DNA from: Desulfamplus sp.
GTDB lineage: Bacteria; Desulfobacterota; Desulfobacteria; Desulfobacterales; Desulfobacteraceae
Assembly (NCBI GenBank): GCA_015232555.1
Contig: JADFZJ010000003.1
Location: 1-64,000, forward strand
Direction of reading: 5' to 3'
Length of the DNA stretch: 64,000 nt
Notes under the pieces: model-generated
Databases searched by the model: none
The model's input: only the letters and a program-made list of their open reading frames with translations
Told to the model about the DNA's origin: nothing
Position numbers and translations under genes: made by a program
Shown here: positions 8,327-18,930 of the stretch, piece after piece
Layout: each line of letters opens with the position of its first letter
Position numbering within the stretch: the stretch's first letter is position 1

Positions 8327-9688
8327 TCAAGCCTCAACAACAGAATCTTTTAAGCAATCCCTTAAAATCTTATCTCTTGCCTCACCCGCAACATAGAGAG
8401 AACCAGCAATACAGATACAATCTGTTTCTGATGTACTTTTTATAGCATTTTCTACAGCATCTTCTACATTTTCAATTATATAAACTTTAGCGTCAACATT
8501 CATAACATTGATAGAAAAATCCTTGAGAATTTGGGGGTCAAGGCTTCTGTCAATCTTTGCTCGTGTGAAGATTACACGATTGGCATACGGCAGCATATAT
8601 TGCAGCATCTCTTTGTAAGGCTTGTCTTTAAGAATACCGATTATCATGGTAAGTTTAGAAGCGTGATGTTTTTGAAGATATTTACCAAGATTCTCTGCTG
8701 CATCAAGATTGTGTGCACCATCAATTAACACTAATGGTTTTTGCATAATATATTCAAGGCGACCTGGCCAGATTGTTCCTGCAAGTCCTCTTCTGATGCT
8801 ATCCTCAGTCAACCAGTGTTGCTCATCTCCGATGTTTTGTTTGATCAGAAGCTCAGATGCTGCAAGTGCAAGTGCAGAATTTTGAATCTGATGGGGACCT
8901 GACAGCCTTGTCTCCATATTTTGCCAGACAACATTTATTCCTTTGTAGGTAAACCGTGTTCCAATCCCCATTTTACATTCTGATTTGGACTCCATCTCTG
9001 ATTCAACTTCAACAACAGTAAACTCTTTTCCATACTGATAGACAGAAGCAGATTTTTTTTCTGCAATATCATTGAGAACTGCAATAGCAGACTCCTGATT
9101 TACACCAGTTACAAGGGGAGTATCCTGTTTGATAATTCCACCTTTTTCTGCAGCAATCTCTTCAAGGGTATTTCCGAGATATTCTGTGTGTTCAATCGAA
9201 AGGTTGGATATGACTGTCACTGCTGGTTGGAGTACGTTCGTTGCATCTAATCTTCCACCCATACCCGTCTCAATGACTGCCCACTCCACACCTGCTTTGG
9301 CAAAGAGATAGAAAGCCATTGCTGTGGATATTTCAAAAAAAGTTGCCTTTCTCTCTCCTGTATCTGCCTGTTTAACCGCAAGAAATGACTCCACAACATC
9401 TTCGTCAGATACCATTTCTCCATTAATACAAAATCTTTCATTGAATTTTATCAGGTGAGGAGATGTGTACAGCCCTGTTTTAAAACCTGAGCTGCGAAGA
9501 ATAGATGCCATGTATGATGCAATAGAACCTTTGCCATTTGTACCTGCAATATGAATTGAGCAGAATTTTTTTTGAGGTGAGCCAAGACGTTCGAGAATAT
9601 CTGTAATGGTTTTTAGCTCAAGTTTAATTCCAAAACGTCCAAGAGCAAACATCTCTTTTAAACATTCTGAGTATGAAATTGTTTCCAT
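8327..9688 (-). CDS. folC: Folylpolyglutamate synthase / dihydrofolate synthase
   Basis: A 453-residue Mur-ligase-type enzyme that adds glutamate to dihydropteroate and to folates, using ATP. The N-terminal ATP site is AGTNGKGSIASYMASIL (about residues 48-64). The folate ligase signatures NLSIEHTEYLGNTLEEIAAEKGG and LVLIDGAHNLDAA are present in order. The length is normal for the family. An AAGG motif precedes the ATG at 9688. A terminator at 9758-9802 separates it from rpsU upstream, so it probably has its own promoter. Confidence 0.95.
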   Translation of the reverse strand: METISYSECLKEMFALGRFGIKLELKTITDILERLGSPQKKFCSIHIAGTNGKGSIASYMASILRSSGFKTGLYTSPHLIKFNERFCINGEMVSDEDVVESFLAVKQADTGERKATFFEISTAMAFYLFAKAGVEWAVIETGMGGRLDATNVLQPAVTVISNLSIEHTEYLGNTLEEIAAEKGGIIKQDTPLVTGVNQESAIAVLNDIAEKKSASVYQYGKEFTVVEVESEMESKSECKMGIGTRFTYKGINVVWQNMETRLSGPHQIQNSALALAASELLIKQNIGDEQHWLTEDSIRRGLAGTIWPGRLEYIMQKPLVLIDGAHNLDAAENLGKYLQKHHASKLTMIIGILKDKPYKEMLQYMLPYANRVIFTRAKIDRSLDPQILKDFSINVMNVDAKVYIIENVEDAVENAIKSTSETDCICIAGSLYVAGEARDKILRDCLKDSVVEA

Positions 9689-9757
9689 ATATCCTTACAG
9701 GCTTCTCCTTAAAATCGTTATTGCAACATCAAAAAACGGTATAATTATATTCACAGT

Positions 9758-9802
9758 AAAAAAAACGGCAGACATTGCCATAAGTATGACTAACATCTGC
9801 CG
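9758..9802 (-). terminator. Terminator downstream of rpsU
   Basis: The 7-bp stem CGGCAGA/TCTGCCG (9766-9772 with 9796-9802) has further partial pairing inside. On the minus strand it is followed by eight T residues (9765-9758). It lies about 105 bases beyond the rpsU stop and just ahead of folC. Confidence 0.75.
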
Positions 9803-9908
9803 AATTTACATTTGAACACACTTTCGATTATTAACTCTTTTTACCTCACTGATGTGAAATATAAAACAGTTAATCTCTTTTCTTTAAACATCTGTTTTTT
9901 TCTAAAGC

Positions 9909-10112
9909 CTATTTTCTTCGAGAAGCTGCTATTCTTTGTCTTCTCATTGCTTCTCTCATCTTACGGCGTCTATACTGACTTGGTTTTTCAAAATTCTTTT
10001 TCAACTTGAGACGTTTAAACAGCCCGTCATTCTGAATCTTTTTTTTCAGAATTTTCATGGCTCTCTCAACATCATTGTCAATAACCTTGACAGAGATTTC
10101 CTTCAAATGCAT
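9909..10112 (-). CDS. rpsU: 30S ribosomal protein S21
   Basis: A 67-residue very basic protein with the S21 pattern: VKVIDNDVERAMKILKKKIQNDG, then the Arg/Lys-rich helix KPSQYRRRKMREAMRR. S21 sits on the small-subunit platform near the mRNA exit and the anti-Shine-Dalgarno helix. It is monocistronic here between adk and folC, not in the rpsU-dnaG-rpoD arrangement. The ATG at 10112 has GGGG a few bases upstream. Confidence 0.95.
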   Translation of the reverse strand: MHLKEISVKVIDNDVERAMKILKKKIQNDGLFKRLKLKKNFEKPSQYRRRKMREAMRRQRIAASRRK

Positions 10113-10309
10113 CGCCCCTTTCTTGCCCGGCAGTGTTTAACTGACAGTTAATTTGTATTTTTACATAAAGGCATTTTATAACACGATTGGAAATGGTGGG
10201 CAAGAAAAAAACTATGTATGATCACTTAAAAGTTTTGTTGTTTTCGCCTTAAGTTAAAATTTCCAATGAGCATTTAAAATGTTCAAAAAGAATATCTTAT
10301 TTTTTCAGA

Positions 10310-10984
10310 CTATATCTTTGATATCAACTCGTTTGTAACTGATTTAAGATCCTTCTCGCCTTGCAGAGTAATATATTTTATTGAAGCATCTTTTTGTGTC
10401 AAATCACGGAAATAATATGCAGATGCCAATGTACCAGTATTTGTATCATAATAAATGGAGTGGCGTTTATCTATTGCTGTTTCGTCCTGATCATCGGCTC
10501 TTGTGCTCAATGCTCCGCCGCACACCCTGCATTTGTCACCATTAGGTTTGATGGCATCAATAAAAATATTATTGGGATGGTTATTGTCTTTTTCGCACAG
10601 ACGGCGTCCCATGATTCTGTCTTTTGCAATTTTTCTATCAAGAAGCATCTCAATAACATAATTGAGCTTAATACCCGCTGCCTTCAATGAAGCATCAAGT
10701 TTTTCAGCCTGCACCTTGTTTCTCGGGAATCCATCAAGCAGCCAGCCATTTTTACAATCATCTTTTTTGAGGCGATCAAGAATCATGGGAATGGTAATCT
10801 CGTCGGGTACAAGGTCGCCTCTGTCAATATAGGCTTTAGCCTGTTTTCCAAGCTCTGTACCGCCTTTTATATTGTCACGGAATATTGCTCCTGATTCAAT
10901 ATGAGCTATATTAAACTTATCCTTAAGAATTGCCCCCTGAGTACCTTTACCGCTTCCATTTGGACCAAAAAAAATAATGTTCAT
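10310..10984 (-). CDS. adk: Adenylate kinase
   Basis: A 224-residue nucleoside monophosphate kinase that interconverts ATP, AMP and ADP. The P-loop is GPNGSGKGT rather than the common GAPGAGKGT. The AMP-binding pattern WLLDGFPRNKVQAEKL is at about residues 81-96. The lid begins RRLCEKDNNHPNN and ends CRVCGGALSTRADDQDE, keeping Cys/His positions that could hold zinc. It lies upstream of rpsU on the same strand with a 197-base gap. The annotation is firm at family level; the altered P-loop and lid mark it as a divergent subgroup. Confidence 0.92.
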   Translation of the reverse strand: MNIIFFGPNGSGKGTQGAILKDKFNIAHIESGAIFRDNIKGGTELGKQAKAYIDRGDLVPDEITIPMILDRLKKDDCKNGWLLDGFPRNKVQAEKLDASLKAAGIKLNYVIEMLLDRKIAKDRIMGRRLCEKDNNHPNNIFIDAIKPNGDKCRVCGGALSTRADDQDETAIDKRHSIYYDTNTGTLASAYYFRDLTQKDASIKYITLQGEKDLKSVTNELISKI

Positions 10985-11364
10985 TAAAGACTCCTTCTTT
11001 TTTTAAATGTTTTTATGTCAATGTCTTAATACTGCACTATTACTAACGATGTACAACTTAATACAATTATAAATTTTCCTATCCAAAACACCCCTTTGAA
11101 AGGGTATTTTTGTCTCTTTTTAAATTCTTCAAGCCTTACCTATATAAATGAGGCTGTAATGTCAATATAAATGAGGTTTCAATATCAAGTCCCGCATTTT
11201 TTTAAAACTTTTTTATCCTAAAAATAGATAAAATCTATCTTAAACTCAACCAAAATCTAATAAAAAGCAAAGGGTTTTAAAGCAATTGAAGTTATGACCG
11301 ATAGTATTATTAAATAACTCATATGCTTAAATGAAGTTTATAGAGCAAGAAAAGGAGGAGAACA
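10985..11364. other. AT-rich intergenic region between divergent genes
   Basis: This 380-base stretch separates adk (minus) from a small basic protein gene (plus) and should hold both promoters. A weak CCCTTT/AAAGGG inverted repeat lies around 11092-11105, and two short copies of ATATAAATGAGG occur near 11142-11176. I see no gene, tRNA or convincing terminator in it. Confidence 0.5.
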
Positions 11365-11730
11365 ATGGATATACTAATTGGAAAAATTTCACCAATTGAG
11401 GCTTCTGAAAAAATAGAATCAAGGCTGCAAAAGATGGAAAAAGAGAATATGATTGAGGCTAAGATGCTCAATATCAGACCTCCCAGAAAAAGACAGAGCA
11501 GACCGCCCAAAGGCGAGGAGCGTAGAAATGACAGGGGGTATCAAGACCCTGGAAATAGCCGAGTGATGGTACTTCTAATTCCTGAAGGCAATAAAATTCC
11601 AAAGGAGATTGAATCAGGAAAGTACAGAGTGTTCTTACGCTTTGCCAAAGGGAAAAAAGATGCTCTTGATTCAGTGCTTTCCAATTCAAAATCAAGCCAT
11701 TCTGACAATAATCTTATGATAATAGCATAA
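11365..11730 (+). CDS. Small basic protein of unknown function
   Basis: A 121-residue protein that I do not recognise. It has an N-terminal helix rich in Glu and Lys (residues 12-35), a basic Arg/Pro segment RPPRKRQSRPPKGEERRNDR (about 38-57), and a C-terminal half that could form a small alpha/beta fold (VMVLLIPEGN, KYRVFLRFAKGKK). There is no signal peptide or membrane segment. The perfect ribosome-binding site AAAGGAGGAG eight bases before ATG argues that it is a real, well-expressed gene. Charge and size would suit a nucleic-acid-binding role, but that is a guess. Confidence 0.6.
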   Translation: MDILIGKISPIEASEKIESRLQKMEKENMIEAKMLNIRPPRKRQSRPPKGEERRNDRGYQDPGNSRVMVLLIPEGNKIPKEIESGKYRVFLRFAKGKKDALDSVLSNSKSSHSDNNLMIIA

Positions 11731-12379
11731 GCTCAGCCTGAACTGATTTGGAAACGTCTGTTTATCAAAGTATTTGAAGTTAATTCAATTTAAGTGCATT
11801 TGCCCTTAAGAATTGGTGTAAGTTGTCTTGACATAATTAAAAAACGTCTGTAAATTAGCTCGACAATCAAGTGTTCAAGTGTCTTTCTATGAATCTGATA
11901 TAGATAATCAATCTGCAAAAGACTCCCTTTTTAAATACCTAAGCAAAATCTATTTTGATATATAGTATCTTAATAGAACCAGTCAGATAGAATCATATAA
12001 ATAAAAATCATAATGTTGTTTAAAATATTATCTGTTGTTATATGCTACGGCATAAAAAATATATTTCAATGTTCCTTAGAATGAACTCCTGCAACATCAT
12101 TTCAGGTAAAATCAAAAATACTCATTGGAAGTCCAAATTATTTAATGTCTCATCTAAGGTCAAACAATCACTTTACAGCATTTCATTTGAGTGCAGCCTT
12201 TTTGCGTTTTTATTGAGTAGAGACGCACCGCCGTGCGTCTCTACAGTTTGGATTAAATCTAACAAGGCTGCATTCATTTCATTTTTTCTATCTATGATGT
12301 AAATCGTCTCTTTTTTTAATCCTTTGGCAATCTATTTCATAATAACTATCTGTTTTATAATAATTTACGGGGTATTTTC
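11731..12379. other. Intergenic region upstream of rho
   Basis: About 650 AT-rich bases. It contains one clear structure, the 12-bp perfect hairpin at 12217-12244, and probably the promoter and leader of rho. An 86-codon open frame at 12042-12302 crosses the hairpin and lacks a ribosome-binding site, so it is not called. Nothing else is supportable. Confidence 0.5.
12217..12244. repeat. REP-like perfect hairpin
   Basis: GTAGAGACGCAC (12217-12228) and its exact reverse complement (12233-12244) flank the loop CGCC. The stem is far more G/C-rich than its surroundings and has no T-tract. It resembles the GTAGAGACGC-type interspersed repeats seen in several environmental bacteria, so a mobile REP-like origin is more likely than termination. 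Confidence 0.65.
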
Positions 12380-13627
12380 ATGAATCTTGAAAATCTACAA
12401 AGAATGAAAATTAGTGAACTTACAGAGCTTGCTAAAAAATATAAAATTAAAGGCATTGGCGGAGTTAAGAAGCAAGAGTTAATCTTTGCCATACTCCAGG
12501 CGGCTATTGAGGAGAGCGGACAGATTTATGGTGAAGGTACCCTTGAGATTCTTCCTGATGGGTTTGGATTTTTGAGAGCACCTGACTATAACTATCTCCC
12601 AGGTCCTGATGATATTTATGTTTCTCCTTCCCAGATACGAAGATTTAACCTGAAAACAGGCGATACTATATCTGGCTTGGTGAGACAACCGAAAGATTCT
12701 GAGCGATATTTTGCTCTTCTAAAAGTTGAAGCTGTTAATTTCAATAATCCAGAACTTGCTGCTGAAACCATATTGTTTGACAATCTTACCCCCCTTTATC
12801 CTGACCGCAAAATGAATCTTGAGTCATCACATGATAACTACCCAATGCGTATTATTGATCTTATGTCTCCGATTGGATTTGGTCAGCGTGGGTTGATAGT
12901 TTCTCCTCCAAGGTCAGGTAAAACCATGCTGCTGAAAAACATTGCCAACAGCATGATTGCTGCTCACGACCATATTATTCCAATGATTCTGCTGATAGAT
13001 GAGCGTCCTGAAGAGGTTACAGATATGTCTCGCTCTGTTAAGGCTGAAGTGATAAGCTCAACTTTTGATGAGCCGTCTGAAAGGCATGTTCAGGTAGCAG
13101 AGATGGTTCTTGAAAAGGCAAAGAGAATTGTTGAGCAGGGCAATGATGTAGTTATTCTTCTTGACAGCATCACACGTCTTGCAAGGGCATACAATGCAGT
13201 GATGCCACCATCTGGTAAAATCCTTTCTGGCGGTGTTGACTCCAATGCACTTGACAGGCCTAAACGCTTCTTTGGTGCTGCCAGAAACATTGAAGATGGC
13301 GGCAGTTTAACAATTATTGCAACAGCACTTGTTGATACTGGAAGCCGTATGGACGAGGTCATTTTCGAGGAGTTTAAAGGAACAGGCAACATGGAGCTTG
13401 TTCTTGACAGAAAACTTGCTGACAGAAGAATTTTTCCTGCCATTAATATTAACAAATCAGGTACAAGAAAAGAGGAACTGCTCCTTGATCCTCAGACATT
13501 GAATCGTGTATGGATTCTCAGAAAACTTCTTTCAGGTTTAAATACAGTTGACAGTATGACATTTTTACTTGAAAAAATGCAAGGAACAGAGCATAATAAA
13601 GAATTTCTTGATTCAATGAATTCATAA
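12380..13627 (+). CDS. rho: Transcription termination factor Rho
   Basis: A 415-residue hexameric RNA-dependent ATPase that ends transcription of untranslated RNA. In order: an N-terminal Rho_N helical domain (about 5-45), the cold-shock-like RNA-binding domain with GFGFLR (about 60-66), Walker [12 protein letters not shown] (about 175-185), Walker [17 protein letters not shown], and the R-loop [19 protein letters not shown]. The length matches the compact form without large insertions. It begins a plus-strand run with rpmE, prfA and prmC. Confidence 0.97.
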   Translation: MNLENLQRMKISELTELAKKYKIKGIGGVKKQELIFAILQAAIEESGQIYGEGTLEILPDGFGFLRAPDYNYLPGPDDIYVSPSQIRRFNLKTGDTISGLVRQPKDSERYFALLKVEAVNFNNPELAAETILFDNLTPLYPDRKMNLESSHDNYPMRIIDLMSPIGFGQRGLIVSPPRSGKTMLLKNIANSMIAAHDHIIPMILLIDERPEEVTDMSRSVKAEVISSTFDEPSERHVQVAEMVLEKAKRIVEQGNDVVILLDSITRLARAYNAVMPPSGKILSGGVDSNALDRPKRFFGAARNIEDGGSLTIIATALVDTGSRMDEVIFEEFKGTGNMELVLDRKLADRRIFPAININKSGTRKEELLLDPQTLNRVWILRKLLSGLNTVDSMTFLLEKMQGTEHNKEFLDSMNS

Positions 13628-13682
13628 TGATTTAATGAGTTAATATTCTGGCATAAATTTAGAAAAACAAGGAGTTAATGAT

Positions 13683-13907
13683 ATGAAAAAAGAGATACAT
13701 CCAGACTACAAAATAACAACCGCTTCATGTGCATGTGGCAATGTAATTAAGATTGGCTCTACAAAAGAGAATATTAAGGTTGAAATATGCTCTAAATGCC
13801 ACCCATTTTTTACAGGCAAACAGAAACTTGTTGACACTGCAGGACGAGTTGACCGTTTCAGAAAAAAATATGCTTCATTTAATGCAGTTGCTGAATCAAA
13901 AAAATAG
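13683..13907 (+). CDS. rpmE: 50S ribosomal protein L31
   Basis: A 74-residue L31 of the zinc-binding (C+) type, with Cys16-x-Cys18 and Cys37-x2-Cys40 and the family segment [30 protein letters not shown] lies upstream of the ATG. The rho-rpmE-prfA-prmC order is common in proteobacteria. Confidence 0.96.
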   Translation: MKKEIHPDYKITTASCACGNVIKIGSTKENIKVEICSKCHPFFTGKQKLVDTAGRVDRFRKKYASFNAVAESKK

Positions 13908-13926
13908 GTAACGCATTTGAAATCAC

Positions 13927-13961
13927 AGGGGAATCAGGTGAACTACACCTTTTCCCCTTTT
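13927..13961 (+). terminator. Probable terminator after rpmE
   Basis: AGGGGAATCAGGTG pairs imperfectly with CACCTTTTCCCCTTTT, giving a bulged hairpin that ends in a short T-run. It lies 20 bases after the rpmE stop. The bulges make it weaker than a canonical terminator, so read-through into prfA is likely. Confidence 0.4.
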
Positions 13962-14026
13962 CAATTTCTGGTTACAACGGATAACAAATTAAAGGGTTTG
14001 ACTCTAAGAACAGGGCATTATAAATC

Positions 14027-15091
14027 ATGATAAATAAGTTACATGGCATTGAAGAGCGTTTTATTAAACTTGAGCAGCTTCTTGGTGACCCTGCTGTTAT
14101 TTCGGAACAGATAAAATATCAAAAATACCTCAAAGAGCATGGAGAGTTAAGCAAACTTGTTACAGCATTCAGAGAGTATAAATCTATTTTGCTTGAAATT
14201 GAAGGATTAAAGGGTCTGTTAAAAGACCCTGATTCTGATATTAGAGATATGGCAAATGATGAGCTTAACGTGCTTGAACAGAATTTGGAGAAATTTGAGT
14301 CTGAATTGCAGCTTCTTTTGATGCCTAAAGACCCACGAGATGAGAAGAATGTAATTCTTGAAATCAGAGCTGGAACAGGTGGTGAAGAGGCAGGGCTTTT
14401 TGCTGCTGATCTGTTCAGGATGTACTCAAGGTATGCTGAATCAAAAGGGTGGAACGTTGACATTATTGAGAGCAGCGAATCCTCTACTGGAGGCTTTAAA
14501 GAGGTTGTCTCCATGATTCGGGGAAAAGGTGCCTTTAACAGCTTTAAGTATGAAAGTGGCATACATCGAGTCCAGAGAGTTCCAGAAACAGAGGCTCAAG
14601 GCAGGGTTCACACATCAGCAGTTACTGTGGCAGTGCTTCCAGAAGCAGAGGATGTTGAGCTTGAACTCAACCCTGCTGATATAAAGGTTGATGTATTCCG
14701 CTCATCAGGTCCTGGAGGGCAATCTGTCAATACAACAGATTCAGCAGTAAGAGTTACCCATCTTCCAACAGGTATTATTGCGACCTGTCAGGATCAAAAA
14801 TCCCAGATCAAGAACAGAATACAGGCAACAAAAGTTCTAAAAGCCCGTATTCTTGATGCTATGGTTAGAGAGAGTGAAGAGAAACGAGCTGCCCAACGTA
14901 AGGATCAAGTTGGTTCTGGAGATAGAAGCGGGCGTATCCGTACATACAATTTTCCACAGGGAAGAATGACAGATCACCGTATTGGGCTTACACTCTACCG
15001 ACTTGAGAGCATCATGTCAGGTGATATTCAGGAAATTGTTGACGAACTTAAAACCTACTATCAGGCTTTGGCACTTAAAGAAGCCCAATAG
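14027..15091 (+). CDS. prfA: Peptide chain release factor 1
   Basis: A 354-residue class I release factor that reads UAA and UAG and triggers hydrolysis of peptidyl-tRNA. The GGQ loop is in [18 protein letters not shown] (about residues 226-243). The tRNA-mimic decoding segment containing [14 protein letters not shown] identifies RF1. It is followed by prmC, whose product methylates the Gln of GGQ. Confidence 0.96.
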   Translation: MINKLHGIEERFIKLEQLLGDPAVISEQIKYQKYLKEHGELSKLVTAFREYKSILLEIEGLKGLLKDPDSDIRDMANDELNVLEQNLEKFESELQLLLMPKDPRDEKNVILEIRAGTGGEEAGLFAADLFRMYSRYAESKGWNVDIIESSESSTGGFKEVVSMIRGKGAFNSFKYESGIHRVQRVPETEAQGRVHTSAVTVAVLPEAEDVELELNPADIKVDVFRSSGPGGQSVNTTDSAVRVTHLPTGIIATCQDQKSQIKNRIQATKVLKARILDAMVRESEEKRAAQRKDQVGSGDRSGRIRTYNFPQGRMTDHRIGLTLYRLESIMSGDIQEIVDELKTYYQALALKEAQ

Positions 15092-15180
15092 CTACAGTCA
15101 GTTCAATTAGAACATCCTAATATGTTTATATTGTCAATTTTACAATCTACTTAAATTGAATTGATTAGATACAACTCTAT

Positions 15181-16302
15181 ATGCTCTCAAACTATACTGC
15201 ACAAGACAAAAATGTTCCAGATAGATGGACAATCCTCAAACTTCTTGCATGGACAGAGGGCTACTTCAAATCCTATAATATTGACAGCCCAAGATTGACC
15301 GCTGAAATTCTTCTTTGTCACTCCTTAAATATCCGCAGACTCGATCTCTACCTTCAATTTGATCGTCCCTTAAATAAAGACGAGCTTGCCACATATAAAT
15401 CCCTGATTAAGCGAAGAGTAAAAAAAGAGCCAGTTGCCTACATCACAGGCAACAAAGGATTTTGGGATTCACAGTTTGCTGTAACCACTGATGTTCTTAT
15501 TCCAAGACCAGATACAGAGACTCTTGTGGAAGCCGCACTTGAAGAGATTGAACAGAAGAGAAAGGGACAAAGAGAAGGTGATATTGTTGCTCAAAACAAC
15601 TATTCCAAAAACAATGAGCCTGAAGTTAAAGAGTCTAAACATATAGATAGCAAAACAAATATCAAGGTACTTGAACTTGGTACAGGTTCAGGAGCAATCG
15701 CCGTATCTCTTGCAAAAACAAACCCTGATGTTATCTTTTTTGCAACAGACATATCTCCAAAAGCTGCTATAGTTGCAAAAAGAAACAGCCTTAACGCCGC
15801 TATTTCCCTTGATTCTGTTCCACCAGCCTCTTCTTTACATGTTTCTACAGTTTCATCATATTCTGTGCCTGTAAGGAATGAGCGTTATAAAGAAAGTCTA
15901 TATTTACCCAATCTTTCATTTCTTGTCGGTTCATGGTTCTCCCCTATCAAGCATGGCACAAGGTTTGATATTATCATCTCAAATCCCCCTTATATTCCAA
16001 CTGATGGTATTAGTACACTTCAACAGGAAGTCCGTGATTATGAACCGCGTCTTGCATTAGACGGCGGATCAGATGGAATCTCATGCTTAAGAGAGATTAT
16101 GTTGTCTGCTCCTTACTATCTTGCACCAGACGGAGTTTTGCTCATGGAGATGGGTTTTGATCAGAAATATAAGGTGGAGTATGAGGCTTTAAAAATTTCA
16201 CAGTATGAGGCACCTGTTTTTATCAAAGATTATGCTGGTCATAATCGTGTTGTATGTCTAAAAAAGATAAGGGCACTTAGAGGTATTGAGGCAGAAAAAT
16301 AA
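15181..16302 (+). CDS. prmC: Release factor glutamine methyltransferase
   Basis: A 373-residue PrmC/HemK enzyme that N5-methylates the GGQ glutamine of release factors. The N-terminal helical domain is followed by the SAM site VLELGTGSGAIAVSLAK and the catalytic NPPY motif (IIISNPPYIPTDGI). It is about 90 residues longer than the usual ~280. The excess lies in two hydrophilic insertions, at about residues 120-160 (Asn/Lys/Glu-rich) and about 205-255 (Ser/Val/Pro-rich), on both sides of the SAM core. No good ribosome-binding site precedes the ATG at 15181. The 281 bases to rpsB contain one CCCGAT/ATCGGG hairpin at 16389-16405. Confidence 0.93.
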   Translation: MLSNYTAQDKNVPDRWTILKLLAWTEGYFKSYNIDSPRLTAEILLCHSLNIRRLDLYLQFDRPLNKDELATYKSLIKRRVKKEPVAYITGNKGFWDSQFAVTTDVLIPRPDTETLVEAALEEIEQKRKGQREGDIVAQNNYSKNNEPEVKESKHIDSKTNIKVLELGTGSGAIAVSLAKTNPDVIFFATDISPKAAIVAKRNSLNAAISLDSVPPASSLHVSTVSSYSVPVRNERYKESLYLPNLSFLVGSWFSPIKHGTRFDIIISNPPYIPTDGISTLQQEVRDYEPRLALDGGSDGISCLREIMLSAPYYLAPDGVLLMEMGFDQKYKVEYEALKISQYEAPVFIKDYAGHNRVVCLKKIRALRGIEAEK

Positions 16303-16583
16303 AAAGCATTGAAAATAAAAACAGAATTTGATAAATCTTATAAGATTTTTTGTTTGTGGGGGACATTATTTAGTCATCTCTCACACTCCCCGATTTAGTA
16401 TCGGGTGCCTGTTTATGAACAAATTTATAAAGTTTAAATTATATCTATTGAGAATTAGGAATATTTTTCAATAGATATCAAGTAGTTCCTTTAAAGATTA
16501 AAATAGTTTGGTTCAAAAAACTGGTGGATACTAAAGAAGACGGGAGTGGTGGTTAAACCTTTAATTACTTTATGGAGAAAAAA

Positions 16584-17423
16584 ATGGCATACGTATCAAT
16601 GAGACAGTTGCTTGAGGCAGGAGTGCACTTTGGTCATCAGACCAGACGGTGGAATCCAAAAATGAAAAAATATATTTTTGGGGCAAGAAATGGAATTTAC
16701 ATTGTTGATCTTCAACAGACAGTAAAGATGTTTAGAGATGCTTACGATTTTGTTGTTGATGTTGCATCTCAGGGCAAAAGTATTCTTTTTGTTGGCACAA
16801 AAAAACAGGCAAGAGAGTCAATTTATGAAGAGGCAAACCGTGCAGAGACATTTTATGTTCAAAACAGATGGCTTGGCGGCATGCTTACAAACTTTCAGAC
16901 TATAAAGAAAAATATCAGCAGACTTGACTATCTTAACACCATTGAAAATGATGGAACAATTGAAGATTATCCCAAAAAAGAGCGTGCTCAGATGCTCAAA
17001 GAGAAGATAAAACTTGACTCTGACATTGGCGGTATCAGCAAAATGAAGAGTCTTCCAGGAGCTATTTTCATCATTGATCCAAAAAATGAAGCTATTGCAG
17101 TCAGTGAAGGTAAACGACTTGGAATCCCAATAGTTGCCGTTGTTGATACAAACTGTGATCCAGATGATATTGACTACGTAATTCCAGGCAATGATGATGC
17201 CATTCGTTCTATTCGTCTCTTTACTTCAAAGATCGCTGATGCCTATATTGAGGGTAAAGAGAGATATGAAGAGAAACGTCAGGCTGGCTCAGATAAAAAT
17301 GAGTTTGTTGAAGAGGATGTAAAACCTGACTACAATGATGAAGGTTCAGAGAGGATGCTTATTGCCGATGGTTCTGATGGACCTGTGATTGAAAAAATTA
17401 GAAGAAAAACAGCCGGAAGATAG
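16584..17423 (+). CDS. rpsB: 30S ribosomal protein S2
   Basis: A 279-residue S2. It starts [20 protein letters not shown] and holds [29 protein letters not shown] and the [13 protein letters not shown] core. The C-terminus carries an acidic extension of about 40 residues. GGAG lies six bases before the ATG at 16584; an ATG four codons earlier overlaps that site and was rejected. It is the first gene of the rpsB-tsf-pyrH-frr-uppS-cdsA-dxr-rseP block. Confidence 0.97.
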   Translation: MAYVSMRQLLEAGVHFGHQTRRWNPKMKKYIFGARNGIYIVDLQQTVKMFRDAYDFVVDVASQGKSILFVGTKKQARESIYEEANRAETFYVQNRWLGGMLTNFQTIKKNISRLDYLNTIENDGTIEDYPKKERAQMLKEKIKLDSDIGGISKMKSLPGAIFIIDPKNEAIAVSEGKRLGIPIVAVVDTNCDPDDIDYVIPGNDDAIRSIRLFTSKIADAYIEGKERYEEKRQAGSDKNEFVEEDVKPDYNDEGSERMLIADGSDGPVIEKIRRKTAGR

Positions 17424-17463
17424 TGGTTGGCTTTAAAATATATTTTTAAGGAGAGATGTAAAA

Positions 17464-18060
17464 ATGGCTGAAATTACAGCATCAATGGTTAAAGAGCTTA
17501 GAGAGCAGACTGGTTCTGGTATGATGGATTGCAAAAGAGCATTGGCAGAGACAAACGGGGACCTTGAAAAAGCGTTGGATTATCTGAGAAAAAAAGGTCT
17601 TGCCAAAGCCCAGAAAAGAGCAGGAAGGGCAACTTCAGAAGGTATTATCTACACTTATATCCATGCAGGTGCAAAACTCGGTGTTATGGTTGAGGTAAAC
17701 TGTGAATCTGATTTTGTTGCAAAAACAGCAGATTTTCAGGAGTTTGCAAAGAATGTAGCTATGCACATTGCAGCAGCTAACCCAAGAGGACTTAACCCTG
17801 AAGATATTCCACAGTCTGTTATTGACAGAGAGAGAGAAATTTACAGGGCACAGTGTCTTGAGCAAGGTAAGCCTGAAAACATTGTTGATAAAATTGTTGA
17901 GGGTCAGGTACAGAAATTCTATAAAGATTCTTGCCTTATGAGCCAGCAATATATCAAAGACCCTAAGAAGACTGTAGCTGAAATGGCAACTGAAACAATT
18001 GGAAAGATCGGTGAGAATATCACTGTAAAGAGATTTGTAAGATTTCAGGTAGGCGAGTAA
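17464..18060 (+). CDS. tsf: Elongation factor Ts (short form)
   Basis: A 198-residue nucleotide exchange factor for EF-Tu. The N-terminal UBA-like domain [19 protein letters not shown], the core [13 protein letters not shown] and the C-terminal [22 protein letters not shown] are present. It is the short type with one core subdomain, as in Thermus and many Desulfobacterota. AAGGAGAG precedes the ATG. Confidence 0.97.
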   Translation: MAEITASMVKELREQTGSGMMDCKRALAETNGDLEKALDYLRKKGLAKAQKRAGRATSEGIIYTYIHAGAKLGVMVEVNCESDFVAKTADFQEFAKNVAMHIAAANPRGLNPEDIPQSVIDREREIYRAQCLEQGKPENIVDKIVEGQVQKFYKDSCLMSQQYIKDPKKTVAEMATETIGKIGENITVKRFVRFQVGE

Positions 18061-18080
18061 TATTTAAGGAGATGACACCA

Positions 18081-18854
18081 GTGGAGATTGAACATTTAGA
18101 GAAAAGTCCAGTAAGAAACATATCCGAATCTGTAATGGATAAACCTGAATTTGAGAGAATTCTTGTTAAAATTAGTGGAGAAGCTCTCATGGGAGATCAG
18201 AAATTTGGCATAAAGCCAGAAATGATCAATTATGTTGCAGAAGAGATTGCTCAAGTTCACGCTCTTGGATTGCAGATCTCCATGGTTGTCGGTGGTGGGA
18301 ATATATTCAGAGGGGTAGCAGGAAGCTCTGCCGGTATGGACAGGGCATCAGCAGACCATATGGGGATGCTCGCAACGGTTATCAACTCGCTTGCCCTCTC
18401 TGATGCCCTTGAAAAACATGGAGTGCCAACACGTGTTCAATCTGCAATCGGAATGAACAAGGTGGCAGAACCATTTATTAGAAGACGTGCGATACGGCAT
18501 CTTGAAAAAGGCAGAGTAGTCATCTTTGCAGCAGGTACAGGCAATCCCTATTTTACTACAGATACTGCTGCTGTACTTAGAGCCAATGAGATGAGTGCAC
18601 AGATTCTTTTCAAAGCCACCAAGGTTAATGGTGTTTATGACAAAGACCCTGTTATTCACAGTGACGCAGTTTTCATAAAGAGAATTTCATACATGAAAGT
18701 GCTTGAGCAGCAACTGCATGTAATGGATATGACAGCCATATCTCTTGCTATGGATAACAATCTTCCGTTACAGATATTTGATTTAAATGAAAAAGGCAAT
18801 ATCCTTGCTGCTGTATGCGGTAAAGATATTGGAACAAGAATATACAACGGTTAG
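18081..18854 (+). CDS. pyrH: UMP kinase
   Basis: A hexameric kinase that phosphorylates UMP to UDP (amino-acid kinase family). The core begins [44 protein letters not shown] and [10 protein letters not shown] follow in order. The start is uncertain. AAGGAG (18066-18071) abuts an ATG at 18072 with no spacer, but stands nine bases from the in-frame GTG at 18081, which I therefore prefer; an ATG at 18135 would give the conventional N-terminus. It is 11-20 bases from tsf. Confidence 0.93.
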   Translation: MEIEHLEKSPVRNISESVMDKPEFERILVKISGEALMGDQKFGIKPEMINYVAEEIAQVHALGLQISMVVGGGNIFRGVAGSSAGMDRASADHMGMLATVINSLALSDALEKHGVPTRVQSAIGMNKVAEPFIRRRAIRHLEKGRVVIFAAGTGNPYFTTDTAAVLRANEMSAQILFKATKVNGVYDKDPVIHSDAVFIKRISYMKVLEQQLHVMDMTAISLAMDNNLPLQIFDLNEKGNILAAVCGKDIGTRIYNG

Positions 18855-18930
18855 CCATTATAATCTATATGTAAGCATTAGGATAAAGAGAGGCTTGTCT
18901 GCCTCTTTTCTTAAACAGGAGATGAAGTTT

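Noticed and set aside
11090-11106. Terminator-like CCCTTT/AAAGGG repeat
   Set aside because: The stem leaves almost no loop and would be too short to be stable, and no gene ends toward it.
12042-12302. An 86-codon open frame upstream of rho
   Set aside because: No ribosome-binding site, no recognisable protein pattern, and it runs through a perfect REP-like hairpin.
18787-18930. N-terminal extension of ribosome recycling factor reaching into pyrH
   Set aside because: The extension overlaps pyrH coding sequence and the family length of 185 residues plus AGGAG fit the ATG at 18931.
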